From contig NZ_JEMF01000081.1 of NCBI RefSeq assembly GCF_000591415.1, positions 1 to 56,360 of the forward strand: a DNA stretch of 56,360 bases. The letters run 5' to 3'. How positions within the stretch are numbered: the stretch's first letter is position 1; each line of letters starts with the position of its first letter. Shown here one piece after another: positions 1 to 8,383 of the stretch. The position numbers and the translations under genes are program-made. The notes beneath the pieces are model-generated. The model was given only the letters and a program-made list of their open reading frames with translations. It had not been told where the DNA came from and did not search any database. This stretch comes from Cobetia crustatorum (GTDB lineage: Bacteria; Pseudomonadota; Gammaproteobacteria; Pseudomonadales; Halomonadaceae).

Positions 1-53
1 ACTTGGCCGCGGGCGTTTTAATAAAGACTTCGATGATAAGGACGAACGATGAA

Positions 54-257
54 TCAGACAGCGTAGGCGAGATCTTCCAACGGCATCATTTCGCGAGTCA
101 CTGCCTCGCGCGTGATGGTCTTGGCCATGCAGGCACACTTGCCACACTGGGTCGCGCATCCGGTCTGCTCACGGACTTCACGGAAGCTACGTGCTCCCTG
201 CTGCACGACTTCGCGTATTTTATGGTCTGACACACCCTTGCACAGACAGACGTACAT
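54..257 (-). CDS. bfd: Bacterioferritin-associated ferredoxin (Bfd)
   Basis: A 67-residue protein of the BFD-like [2Fe-2S] family. Four cysteines lie in the family pattern: CLC at residues 4-6 and CATQCGKC near residues 34-41. In known systems Bfd docks on bacterioferritin and passes electrons that release stored iron under iron starvation. The ATG is preceded by a good ribosome site (GAGGTGA, 5 bases away). Two Fur-box-like sequences lie just upstream, which fits iron-starvation induction. No bacterioferritin gene is in the window. The length is typical of the family and the identification is secure; regulation by Fur is inferred from the sites only. Confidence 0.92.
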   Translation of the reverse strand: MYVCLCKGVSDHKIREVVQQGARSFREVREQTGCATQCGKCACMAKTITREAVTREMMPLEDLAYAV

Positions 258-283
258 GGCTCACCTCATCGCTCCGAGTGAGA

Positions 284-302
284 CAAATGTAAATGATTCG
301 CA
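284..302 (-). promoter_or_regulatory. Putative Fur box 1 upstream of bfd
   Basis: On the minus strand the site reads GCGAATCATTTACATTTG, close to the classical 19-bp Fur consensus (GATAATGATAATCATTATC) and to known Fur boxes of the GAATnATTTnCATTT type. It lies about 27 bases upstream of the bfd ATG, between start codon and likely promoter. Confidence 0.6.
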
Positions 303-330
303 GAAAGATGCGCAATACCTAGCTGCAAAA

Positions 331-349
331 AATTCTCATTTACATGAAA
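331..349. promoter_or_regulatory. Putative Fur box 2 upstream of bfd
   Basis: The sequence AATTCTCATTTACATGAAA resembles classical Fur boxes (core TCTCATTTACAT). It lies 73-92 bases upstream of the bfd start and about 30 bases beyond the first box, so the two could bind Fur cooperatively over the bfd promoter. Confidence 0.55.
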
Positions 350-817
350 AGTCAGTCACTTACACGACCACCATTTACCATGAATCCTTCTTTCCTCTCC
401 TGCGGCGCTTGATACACCTCCCAAGAAAGCGTACTCAACGAAGTTTCCTGACAACCAAAACGCGCAAAATGCCGCAGCACACGTCAAAACTCGTTGCATC
501 ACGGAAATAGGTCGCCGTATAAATGAGCATGGCATCAAGCGCTGAGCCACACGGATGACAGGCCATGCGCTCAGCCAAAAAGCGGTGGTGATATGCCGCA
601 ACACCGTGTAAATCCATGAATCAGGGTTGCGATTTTGGGCAGTATCGCTAATATGTATAACGCTCGATTATACATTGAGCCGCAACAAGGCAACAAAACA
701 TAATAAATTGCCACCTACTGGCAATTCCGGTTGGCCATCCGACAATCGCATCAATATGCGTCACACGTCGTTGAGGCAAATGACTGCCACGGCCAGCCAG
801 GCAATCAGGAAAAGCAT

Positions 818-913
818 ATGAACAGGACACAACAAGAGATTCCGTCGACGCACACCAGTACGGCCATCCTCACCATCGGCATGCCGATGATGGGCGCCAT
901 GCTGACGCCGTGA
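818..913 (+). CDS. Possible 31-residue ORF, unknown
   Basis: An ATG is preceded by AGGA eight bases upstream and followed by 31 codons ending in TGA. The C-terminal half is hydrophobic and Met-rich (ILTIGMPMMGAML). I recognise no family. It could be a leader peptide, a remnant, or chance; the only support is the ribosome site. Confidence 0.15.
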   Translation: MNRTQQEIPSTHTSTAILTIGMPMMGAMLTP

Positions 914-985
914 CCGGCCTGAATCTGTCTACTGTTTCTGTTTTGCCAATCCTCGCTTTGCCAATCTGTAAGGAGCTTTAATCTG

Positions 986-1809
986 ATGTCTTCACTACTC
1001 GCTACTGCCGATCATCATGCTACCTCTCATCTACCCTTGAACCTGGATGCTGTCCGGGATGCAGGTATCTGCTTCGGCGATCATCACCGTCTGCCGCTCA
1101 ACCCGCTATTGCGCAACCTGTACCGTGAAGCGCGCCGCGAAGGCTGGTGGATGAGAGCTGCAATGCTCGTGAGTTGATGAACCATATCGCTCTGCCGCAG
1201 GATCATGTCGTCACTCAGGAAATTTCCGATCGCGTGTGGCGCTATAACGTCGGCTACTCCAATACCGGTGCCAGTGCTGACCAAGGTGACCTGAACGGCG
1301 CACTGGACTCTCTCAGTGATCGCACACTGGATGAGCCACTGCCGGGCGCCCTGCAACGTTTGACCGAAGCATGGCTGTACCTGCCCGGCGAGCTGGAAAG
1401 CCCGCGCCAGGCGAGTGCCGACGTACTGTGGCTCGATAAGCAGGGCCGCGCCCGCTATCGCCTTGATCAAGCGCGTCACTGGTTCGCCACCCTGCGTGAT
1501 GAAGCACTGGTCGTGGACGACTGGCTGGCATGGCGCTTGACCCACCTGCCGCTGACCAGCGCTCCTGTCTTCGATACCGTCAGTGCATTCACTCGCTTGG
1601 CACGTCTCGACCACGACGGCCAGCGCCCGATCGGTCAGCTGTCCTTCGTACGTTATCGTGATGGCGTGCGATTCGAAGGCATGGGTACCGCAGTGATCGA
1701 CCTGCCGCGCGAACTGCCGGAAACCGCAATACAGGAAGATAGCCTGGTGGTATCACGGGCGAGCGTCGAACGCATCATCACTCGCCTCGACGGTCTCTTG
1801 GGTGTCTAA
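986..1809 (+). pseudogene. Hypothetical protein split by an apparent 1-base deletion
   Basis: The first reading frame starts at an ATG with AAGGAG ten bases upstream and runs 63 codons to a TGA at 1175-1177. The next frame continues openly from about 1129 to a stop at 1807-1809. Adding one G in the GGTGG at 1146-1150 would join them as EGWW-DESCNAREL and give one 274-residue protein. I recognise no family; it looks soluble and acidic. As it stands the second half could be started only at a GTG (1147) or at an ATG (1177) overlapping the first stop as TGATG, so a real pair of coupled genes cannot be excluded. The frameshift reading is favoured because four other genes here show the same kind of lesion. 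Confidence 0.55.
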
Positions 1810-1850
1810 GTGATACTCATTTCGGGTCTCTGATCAGCTTGAGATATACA

Positions 1851-1910
1851 TGCAGCACACAAAAAACGCCCCGCCAGTCATCGACTGGCGGGCGTTTTTT
1901 GTGTGCTGCA
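1851..1910. terminator. Strong bidirectional terminator
   Basis: A nearly perfect inverted repeat: arms of about 28 bases (TGCAGCACACAAAAAACGCC... and its complement) with one bulged C and the loop ATC. A-runs and T-runs flank the GC-rich core (CCGCCAGTC/GACTGGCGG), so it can stop transcription from both the gene ending at 1809 and the convergent operon ending at 1929. Confidence 0.9.
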
Positions 1911-1928
1911 TGACAAGACTCGTACCAA

Positions 1929-2396
1929 TCAGCCGCGCTTACCGCGCGCTGGTATCACAACAACCCGAGTTCCGGAGACAATGTCCTGCCAGCTGCGCTG
2001 CTCGTGATCCAATAGTTGCCAGACATACCCCAAGCCGCAACAGGCCAGTGAAAGCCCAGCGATCAGAAAACGAATCAGGCACTGCGTCAGTGTAGGAGCA
2101 CAGCCCTCTGGAGTCTGTATCCGGATCCGCCAAGCCTGCATGCCCAACGTCATACCACTGCGGCTCCAGAAGTAGGCAAAGAAGGCATACATGGCAACCA
2201 GCAGCAACGAACGGAACAGCGGGGACTGATTAGCCTCACCATCGTTGGCCGCCACGCCGACAAAGCTGAGCACGATCAGCAGCGCCAGCACGAGGAAGGT
2301 ATCGTAGATCACCCCTCCCAGCCGGCGCGCCAAGCCTGCAGGCGCTACGCTCTCCTGCGCAAAACACCGCCGTCCTGCGCGGTTTGAATCAGCCAC
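1929..2396 (-). CDS. RDD family membrane protein
   Basis: 155 residues with the RDD-family layout: an Arg-rich start to helix 1 followed by Asp (ARRLGGVIYDTF, residues 23-34), a second helix (about 61-80), the TLGMQAWRIRI turn after it, a third helix, and a late Asp in WQDIVSGTRVVV. The role of RDD proteins is mostly unknown, although some have been linked to ion transport. Its start overlaps the lptG stop by eight bases, so it is probably translated from the lptF-lptG message, but no direct part in LPS export is shown. It precedes the strong terminator at 1851-1910. Confidence 0.85.
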   Translation of the reverse strand: MADSNRAGRRCFAQESVAPAGLARRLGGVIYDTFLVLALLIVLSFVGVAANDGEANQSPLFRSLLLVAMYAFFAYFWSRSGMTLGMQAWRIRIQTPEGCAPTLTQCLIRFLIAGLSLACCGLGYVWQLLDHEQRSWQDIVSGTRVVVIPARGKRG

Positions 2397-3471
2397 TGCG
2401 ACGTATCAGCAGCAGACCGATCACATAACAGGCAAGCGTAGGCGCCAGCACTGCCCAGATAGGTGCAAAACCAAACACTACCGAGGCGGGCGCCAGCAGG
2501 TCCTGCAGATACTTGAAAAGCAGGCCCACGATGATGCCGTAGAACACCCGCGTACCTGCTGCCACCGTGCGCAAAGGGCCAAACACGAAGGAGGCGGCGA
2601 CCAGCACCAACGCTGCCAGTGTCAGGGGTTGTAGAATCTTCTGCCAGAAATAGAGCAATGGCTGATTGGCAGAGAGTCCTTGCTCCTTCAGGTAACTGGC
2701 GTAGCGCCACAGGTCAGAGGCTGATTGCTGCTTTGGCTCAGTGATCACCAGCTTGAGCAGGTCCGGCGTGAGACTCGTGTCCCACTGACGTGAATCCTGC
2801 TGCGCCACCTTGGTGGCTACCGCTTCGCCATCGCGGCTCTCGAAGGTAGTGGTCTCCACACCTTCCAGCGTCCATTCGTCCCCTTCCCACACACCACGCT
2901 TGGCATATAGCGCTTGATTCAGGTGCTGCTCATCGTCAAAGCGATAACGGGTGACATTGAGTACCACATCATCGCTTCTGATCGAACCGAAGCGATAATA
3001 GTCATTGCCTTCACGCTGCCAGCCCCCTCCCTCGGCATACACTGCGCCAGCGCCCTGTTGCTTCTCGGCACGCCAGGCATCTGCATGTAACTCAGTGACC
3101 GGCGCGACATACTCGCCGATTGCCATGGTGATCGCGATGACCAGCCCCAGCGGCTTCATCACCCCCCAGAGAATGCGCGTCAACGAACGCCCCGCAGCAC
3201 GCATGATGGTCAACTCATTACTGGAAGCCATGCTGCCCAGACCAATCAATGCTCCTAGCAACACACCCACAGGCACGAATTCGTAAAAGCGCGATGGTAG
3301 CCGCATCAGCAAATAGATAAGTACCTGCAGGGCACCATAACCGCCCTCCACGTCGCCCAGGTCATTGATATAGGTAATCATCAGGTCAAGCCCGAGAATC
3401 AATACCTGCACCACCAGCATGGCCACCAGCACATTACGCGCGATGTAACGGTCGAGACGATCAAGCAGCAT
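2389..3471 (-). CDS. lptG: LPS export permease LptG
   Basis: A 360-residue YjgP/YjgQ permease, one of the two inner-membrane halves of the LptB2FG transporter that extracts lipopolysaccharide from the inner membrane. Three N-terminal helices (about residues 10-120) precede a periplasmic beta-jellyroll domain (about 130-265), then three more helices, the usual arrangement. The start was placed at MLLDRLDRYIARNV: its ATG overlaps the lptF stop as TGATG and has GGAGGT nine bases upstream; an upstream in-frame start would run into lptF. It follows lptF as in most gammaproteobacteria. Confidence 0.95.
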   Translation of the reverse strand: MLLDRLDRYIARNVLVAMLVVQVLILGLDLMITYINDLGDVEGGYGALQVLIYLLMRLPSRFYEFVPVGVLLGALIGLGSMASSNELTIMRAAGRSLTRILWGVMKPLGLVIAITMAIGEYVAPVTELHADAWRAEKQQGAGAVYAEGGGWQREGNDYYRFGSIRSDDVVLNVTRYRFDDEQHLNQALYAKRGVWEGDEWTLEGVETTTFESRDGEAVATKVAQQDSRQWDTSLTPDLLKLVITEPKQQSASDLWRYASYLKEQGLSANQPLLYFWQKILQPLTLAALVLVAASFVFGPLRTVAAGTRVFYGIIVGLLFKYLQDLLAPASVVFGFAPIWAVLAPTLACYVIGLLLIRRSG

Positions 3472-4565
3472 CAGCGGCCACCTCCGCGGTTGTCGCGCCA
3501 GCTCAGCCAGATGCCGAGCGCCAGATAGACGCCGTGAATGGGCCATAGGCCAATAGAGGCCGGGTATTTGCCGGAAGCCACGGCGTTCTGTGCCGCGATC
3601 AGCAAACTCAAATAGGTAATGTGAACAAAGATGGCCGGCAATAAGCGTGCAAAGCGCCCCTGACGCGGGTTAACGCGCGCAAGCGGCAAGCCGATCAGCA
3701 TCAAGATAGGCACCATCAGTGGCAGCGAAATACGCCACTGCAGCTGGGCCTTGGCCTCCGGCGTGTCAGTGGCGATCAGCTCAGCAGTCGTCGCAAGCTC
3801 GATATCGTCCTTCAAACTCGCCGCGTCCTGCCCCTCGGTAACGCGTACACCGTAACGATCAAAACCCAATCGCTGAGCAACCGCCTTGCCCGGCTCCACG
3901 GCATAGCGGGTACCGTTACCGAGCACCAGATAGCGACTGCCCGTCTCGGGACTAACCTCCTGGAAGGCACGCTGGGCACGAATGACCGACTGACGCGGCT
4001 CGCTATCAGCAGTGTTGGCAGCTTTCTTGTCGTCACGTTCGGCAATGAAGACGTTCTTCAGCTCACTGTTGTCACCACTCATGCTCTCGGCATACACGGT
4101 ACGCGTGCCGATATCCTGAAAACGCCCTGCACCTAATACCGAGAAATCAGTTTTCTGCTTCTGCAGCTCCAATATCAACTCGTTCTTGAGCGCACCGGCC
4201 GGCGTCAGATAGAGACTACACGCCGCCACCATCGCCGTGACCAGCAGAGCCGGCAGCAGAGCGACGCGCAGCAGGCGCTCCGGCCCGACACCACACGCCA
4301 CCAGCACGGTAATTTCACTGTTCATGTACAACTGCCCGAACGCCAGCAACACTGCGAGGAAGAACGACAGCGGCAGTAGTAGCTCGAAGAAACCGGGCAG
4401 GTGATAGAGCATCAGGCTACCGAGAATCGACGCCGGAAAGTCCCCCTCCGCTGCATCACTGAAATAGCGGATGAATCGGCTGCCCATGATGACAAGCATC
4501 AGCACCCCAGCCACAGCAGCCATGGTGGTGAGAATCTCGCGAGTCAGGTAGCGGAAGATGATCAA
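3471..4565 (-). CDS. lptF: LPS export permease LptF
   Basis: A 364-residue YjgP/YjgQ family permease, matching the usual length (about 366) and partner of LptG in the LptB2FG complex. The N-terminus (MIIFRYLTREILTTMAAVAG) is characteristic of LptF. Helices at about 10-35, 55-80 and 98-120 are followed by the periplasmic domain and three C-terminal helices. It is the first gene of the lptF-lptG-RDD operon and is divergent from pepA, a widely conserved arrangement. Probably essential. Confidence 0.95.
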   Translation of the reverse strand: MIIFRYLTREILTTMAAVAGVLMLVIMGSRFIRYFSDAAEGDFPASILGSLMLYHLPGFFELLLPLSFFLAVLLAFGQLYMNSEITVLVACGVGPERLLRVALLPALLVTAMVAACSLYLTPAGALKNELILELQKQKTDFSVLGAGRFQDIGTRTVYAESMSGDNSELKNVFIAERDDKKAANTADSEPRQSVIRAQRAFQEVSPETGSRYLVLGNGTRYAVEPGKAVAQRLGFDRYGVRVTEGQDAASLKDDIELATTAELIATDTPEAKAQLQWRISLPLMVPILMLIGLPLARVNPRQGRFARLLPAIFVHITYLSLLIAAQNAVASGKYPASIGLWPIHGVYLALGIWLSWRDNRGGGR

Positions 4566-4953
4566 GTAGAACTCCTGTTTCCCGCCCGTAACCGAGCGTG
4601 TTGACCTGAACGATGATAGCCGGTGAATGAACGGTGCGGATCACATAAAGGCATCATCGCCCTCATGCATGGCGAGCGGCCTTTGCGTACACTGGCACAA
4701 CGGTACTGAATGGAGCCAGACACCCAGCAATGCATGTGAATGCATTATCCAGAAAGCATACCGGCTTGTCGCGGCTACTCCATTGCAATGATCTTTCTTG
4801 TTCAGCGTAATGGGACAGCTGACACAAGCGCTTGTCATTGCACGTTTGCGCCCCCATCCAGACAATGACCCTCGGATACCGCAGCCTGCCTGATCCGATC
4901 GGCCTGCCGGTGTCTCTCACTTTTGTATCCCTATCCGCGCGCGTGGAGTTGCC
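4566..4953. promoter_or_regulatory. Divergent lptF / pepA promoter region
   Basis: 388 bases with no gene. It must hold the promoters for lptF (leftward) and pepA (rightward). I see no convincing -35/-10 pair or operator. Confidence 0.5.
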
Positions 4954-6477
4954 ATGGAATTTCCTGTAGTCATTGCCAATCCGGCCCAGCTTGAAACCGC
5001 CTGCGTGGTGGTACCTGTTCTAGAGGGCGACCTCTCCGGTGCCGCTGCACGTCTGGACGATGCCAGCGAGAAGCTGATTTCCCAGCTGATCGAGCGCGGC
5101 GACTTCAAGCCCGAGCTGGGCAACACCCTGCTAGTGCCTTTCGCACCGGGCCTTGGCGCTCAGCGCTTGCTGCTGGTCGGCTTCGGCAACGAAGACAAGC
5201 TCGACGAGAGCCGCTTCAAGCGGGGCCTCGATGCCGCCATGATCGCACTGCTCAAGCTGCCGATTGAAGACGCCGCCTTTGCCGGCGTCAACGAGCTGAG
5301 CATCGAGCTGCGCGACGCCGACTGGAAGGCGCGCATGCTCGCTGAGAGCGCATTGCGTAACGCCTACCGTTTCACCGAAATGAAGAGCAAGCCAGGCGAG
5401 CCTGTCAGTCTGACTCGCCTGAGCGTGGTTAGTGCCGATAAAGGCCAGCGAGCCGAGCTGGAAGCTGGTCTGCATATCGGTGCTGCCATTGGTGAAGGTG
5501 TCAGCGAAGCACGTACGCTGGGCAACCTGCCGGGCAACGTCTGCACGCCGCGCTATCTGGGTGAACGCGCTGAGCAGCTGGGCCAAGCCTCCGCAGGCGC
5601 TCTCAAGGTCACCGTACTGGGGGAAGAAGAGCTGGAAGCGCTAGGCGCACTGTCGCTGCTTTCGGTCGGACGCGGCAGTGAAGAGCCGAGCCGCCTGATC
5701 GTGATGGAATATCGTGGTGCAGAAGACGAAAACGAAGCCCCGCACGTGCTTGTCGGCAAAGGGATCACCTTCGATACCGGCGGTATCTCTCTGAAGCCGG
5801 GTGCTGGCATGGACGAGATGAAGTACGACATGGGCGGCGCAGCAAGCGTCTTCGGCACCATGCGCACCGTGCTGGCACTCAAGCCCAAGCTCAACATCAT
5901 CGGTATCGTGGCCAGCGCCGAGAACATGCCGGACGGTCGTGCCACCAAGCCGGGCGACATCATCAAGACGCTCAAGGGCCTGACGGTCGAAGTCCTCAAC
6001 ACCGATGCCGAAGGCCGTCTGGTGTTGTGTGATGCCCTGACCTACGCCGAGCGCTTCGAGCCAGCCAGTGTCGTCGACATCGCCACGCTGACAGGTGCCT
6101 GCGTCATCGCGCTGGGCAATCACGCCACTGGCCTGATCTCCAACGATGATGATCTGGCACTCGACCTGCTGGACGCCGGTGAAGAGGCCTGGGACCGCGC
6201 ATGGCACATGCCGCTGTGGGATGAGTATCAGAGCCAGCTGGATTCCAACTTTGCGGACATCGCCAACATCGGCGGTCGCGAAGCGGGCATGATCACTGCG
6301 GGCTGCTTCCTGTCCCGTTTCGCGGATACCTTCCCGTGGGCGCATCTGGATATCGCCGGAACGGCCTGGATGTCCGGCAAGCAGAAAGGCGCCAGCGGTC
6401 GTCCCGTCGGCCTGCTGACCCAATATCTGCTGGATCGCGAGGCGGAACTCAATACCCCGCAGGAAGAGACTGTCTGA
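4954..6477 (+). CDS. pepA: Leucyl aminopeptidase PepA (M17)
   Basis: 507 residues, a cytoplasmic hexameric M17 aminopeptidase that removes N-terminal Leu and other residues. The family signature NTDAEGRL is at about residue 349, and the metal- and substrate-binding segments GKGITFDTGG and KYDMGGAA precede it. The N-terminal macro-like domain covers about 1-160. In E. coli PepA also binds DNA in carAB control and XerCD recombination; nothing here tests that. The pepA-then-holC-then-valS order is conserved, but ilvE intervenes here. Confidence 0.97.
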   Translation: MEFPVVIANPAQLETACVVVPVLEGDLSGAAARLDDASEKLISQLIERGDFKPELGNTLLVPFAPGLGAQRLLLVGFGNEDKLDESRFKRGLDAAMIALLKLPIEDAAFAGVNELSIELRDADWKARMLAESALRNAYRFTEMKSKPGEPVSLTRLSVVSADKGQRAELEAGLHIGAAIGEGVSEARTLGNLPGNVCTPRYLGERAEQLGQASAGALKVTVLGEEELEALGALSLLSVGRGSEEPSRLIVMEYRGAEDENEAPHVLVGKGITFDTGGISLKPGAGMDEMKYDMGGAASVFGTMRTVLALKPKLNIIGIVASAENMPDGRATKPGDIIKTLKGLTVEVLNTDAEGRLVLCDALTYAERFEPASVVDIATLTGACVIALGNHATGLISNDDDLALDLLDAGEEAWDRAWHMPLWDEYQSQLDSNFADIANIGGREAGMITAGCFLSRFADTFPWAHLDIAGTAWMSGKQKGASGRPVGLLTQYLLDREAELNTPQEETV

Positions 6478-6572
6478 GGCTTCGCATGCTCTCTAGAGCG
6501 TGCTAGCGTTGAGGCATGCGGATCAGAGACTCCCTCGGGCGCCTCTGATCCGACTAGCCTATAAAAATGATC

Positions 6573-6600
6573 GACCCCCAGCGTCTTGCGCTGGGGGTCT
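6573..6600. terminator. Hairpin between pepA and ilvE
   Basis: GACCCCCAGCG-TCTT-GCGCTGGGGGTC forms an 11-12 bp GC-rich stem. No T-run follows it on the plus strand, so it may be a weak or Rho-assisted terminator for pepA or a stabilising structure in the ilvE 5' leader (ribosome site at 6610). An AT-rich TATAAA lies just before it at about 6561. Confidence 0.5.
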
Positions 6601-6621
6601 CGCTGCTACGGAGACACTCAC

Positions 6622-7716
6622 GTGACCAAAGGCTTCGACGTCCGCGCGTCCACACAACCGGCGGATGCTGCCGTTCGTGACACCATTCTTGCCAATCCCG
6701 GTTTCGGCCGTCACTTCAGCGACCACATGGCTCATGTACGCTGGACCGTCGATGGTGGCTGGCATGGCCATGAAGTACGCCCTTATGGCCCGCTGATGCT
6801 TGATCCTGCTGCCTCTGTGCTGCACTACGCACAGGAAATCTTCGAGGGCATCAAGGCGTATCGTCACGCAGACGGCTCGGTATGGACCTTCCGTCCCGAG
6901 AAGAATGCTGCGCGCTTCCGTAACTCCGCGCGTCGTCTGGCGCTGCCGGAGCTCAGCGACGAAGACTTCATCGGTTCGCTCAAGGTCCTGCTCGCTCAAG
7001 ACAGTGCTTGGGTGCCGACACCAGCCAGCGCCAGCGATGAATGCAGCCTCTATCTGCGTCCATTCATGATCGCCAGCGAAGCTTTCCTTGGCGTGCGCCC
7101 ATCGCGTGAAGTCGATTACTACGTGATCGCCTCACCGGTCGCGGCCTACTTCAAGGGCGGCATCAAGCCAGTCTCCATCTGGCTATCCTCGCACTACAAC
7201 CGCGCTGCCGCTGGCGGAACGGGATTTGCCAAGTGTGGCGGTAACTACGCCGGTTCCTTGGCCGCACAGAGCGAAGCTACAGCCAACGGCTGTGATCAGG
7301 TCGTCTTCCTCGATGCAGCAGAGAACAAGTGGGTGGAAGAGCTCGGCGGCATGAACCTGTTCTTCGTCTACAAGGATGACCGTCTGGTCACGCCGCGCCT
7401 GACCGGCACCATTCTGGAAGGCGTCACGCGTGACTCCATCCTGACCATGGCGACCGATCTCGGCCTGACGCCGGAAGAGCGCCCGATCAGCATCGACGAA
7501 TGGCGCGAAGGCATTGCCTCCGGTGAGATCACCGAAGTCTTTGCTTGTGGCACTGCGGCCGTCATCACGCCCGTCGGTGAATTGGCCAGCGAAGATGGCC
7601 GTCTCGACCTGACCGCCAATGCCGGCGATGTTGCCATGCGTCTGCGCAGCCAGCTGCTCGATTTGCAGTATGGTCGCGCAGAAGACACTCGTGGCTGGAT
7701 GACTCGCCTGGCGTGA
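6622..7716 (+). CDS. ilvE: Branched-chain amino acid aminotransferase
   Basis: 364 residues of the class IV PLP aminotransferase fold, the longer BCAT type. It interconverts Val, Leu and Ile with their 2-oxo acids using glutamate/2-oxoglutarate. Diagnostic segments are EIFEGIKAYR (early substrate loop), FAKCGGNYAGSL with the PLP lysine, EELGGMNLFFV, and the cofactor-phosphate region TEVFACGTAAVITPVGEL. The start is taken as the GTG at 6622, which has GGAG eight bases upstream; the upstream in-frame codons lie in a hairpin. It sits between pepA and holC, genes often adjacent in relatives, so it may be an insertion. A terminator follows. Confidence 0.93.
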   Translation: MTKGFDVRASTQPADAAVRDTILANPGFGRHFSDHMAHVRWTVDGGWHGHEVRPYGPLMLDPAASVLHYAQEIFEGIKAYRHADGSVWTFRPEKNAARFRNSARRLALPELSDEDFIGSLKVLLAQDSAWVPTPASASDECSLYLRPFMIASEAFLGVRPSREVDYYVIASPVAAYFKGGIKPVSIWLSSHYNRAAAGGTGFAKCGGNYAGSLAAQSEATANGCDQVVFLDAAENKWVEELGGMNLFFVYKDDRLVTPRLTGTILEGVTRDSILTMATDLGLTPEERPISIDEWREGIASGEITEVFACGTAAVITPVGELASEDGRLDLTANAGDVAMRLRSQLLDLQYGRAEDTRGWMTRLA

Positions 7717-7770
7717 TCATGGTGTTCGCCAGATAACGTCTGCGTGCAAGCTCCCTGTGCAGCCATCCAT

Positions 7771-7806
7771 ACGAAGCCGCCTCTCTCGAGGCGGGCCTTC
7801 GTGTTT
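7771..7806 (+). terminator. Rho-independent terminator after ilvE
   Basis: ACGAAGCCGCCTC-tctc-GAGGCGGGCCTTCGT followed by GTTT: a 13-bp stem with one mismatch, 55 bases after the ilvE stop. Confidence 0.75.
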
Positions 7807-7907
7807 CATACCAGCGTGCTTTTTATCAGTATGTTTAGCGTCGAAGGCATGCCACGAGTGCGGTATCCTGCGTGTCTGATCGTGACCTTTCTGCTCAGCG
7901 GTGCCCC

Positions 7908-8378
7908 ATGACCCAGATCGACTTTTATATTCTGCCCGACACCACGCTTGAAGCACGGCTGGAATTCGCCTGCCGACTGGCGGAGACCATCCATGCCAAG
8001 GGCTTTCGCCTGCACGTGCATGTCGAGGATGAGGCCATGGCGCGCCAGTTCGATGAACATCTGTGGCAATTCCGCCCTGAAAGCTTCGTGCCGCATGCAC
8101 TGGATATCGATCTCGACACTGCCGCACGTGAGGCCGAGCACGCCGATGACGTACCGCGCCCGCCTGTCACTATTGGCTGGCAGGAAGCGCCTGCACCAGG
8201 CATCGAAGCACTGCTCAACCTGCATCCTGAGATTCCCGAATGGTTCTCACGCTTCGATCGCGTCGCAGAAATCATCAATCAGCATCAGGATGTGCTGGTG
8301 ACCAAGCGTGAATGCTGGCGCACCTACAAGTCGCGCGGTTACGCAGTGCGCTCGCACCAGCTCAAGGGCGTTAGCTGA
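7908..8378 (+). CDS. holC: DNA polymerase III chi subunit
   Basis: 156 residues (E. coli chi has 147). The N-terminus MTQIDFYILP and the segment RLAETIHAKGFRLHVHVEDE, then WQFRPESFVPH and the C-terminal VTKRECWRTYKSRGY, are typical of HolC. Chi links the clamp loader (through psi) to single-stranded DNA-binding protein. The ATG at 7908 fits the family N-terminus; an upstream GTG is in frame but gives an atypical extension. It ends five bases before the convergent histidine kinase. Confidence 0.93.
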   Translation: MTQIDFYILPDTTLEARLEFACRLAETIHAKGFRLHVHVEDEAMARQFDEHLWQFRPESFVPHALDIDLDTAAREAEHADDVPRPPVTIGWQEAPAPGIEALLNLHPEIPEWFSRFDRVAEIINQHQDVLVTKRECWRTYKSRGYAVRSHQLKGVS

Positions 8379-8383
8379 GCCGC

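Larger units (their letters stand above)
258..985. other. 728-base region without a convincing gene
   Basis: Apart from the two Fur boxes near bfd, no protein of recognisable family is encoded on either strand. The only item with a ribosome site is a 31-codon ORF at 818-913. The stretch is more AT-rich than the neighbouring genes, and TTTTGCCAATC / CTTTGCCAATC is repeated near 942-965. It probably holds the promoter of the gene starting at 986. Confidence 0.5.

Noticed and set aside
1147-1809. A separate gene starting at GTG 1147
   Set aside because: It starts inside the first reading frame with no ribosome site, and adding one G joins both frames smoothly.
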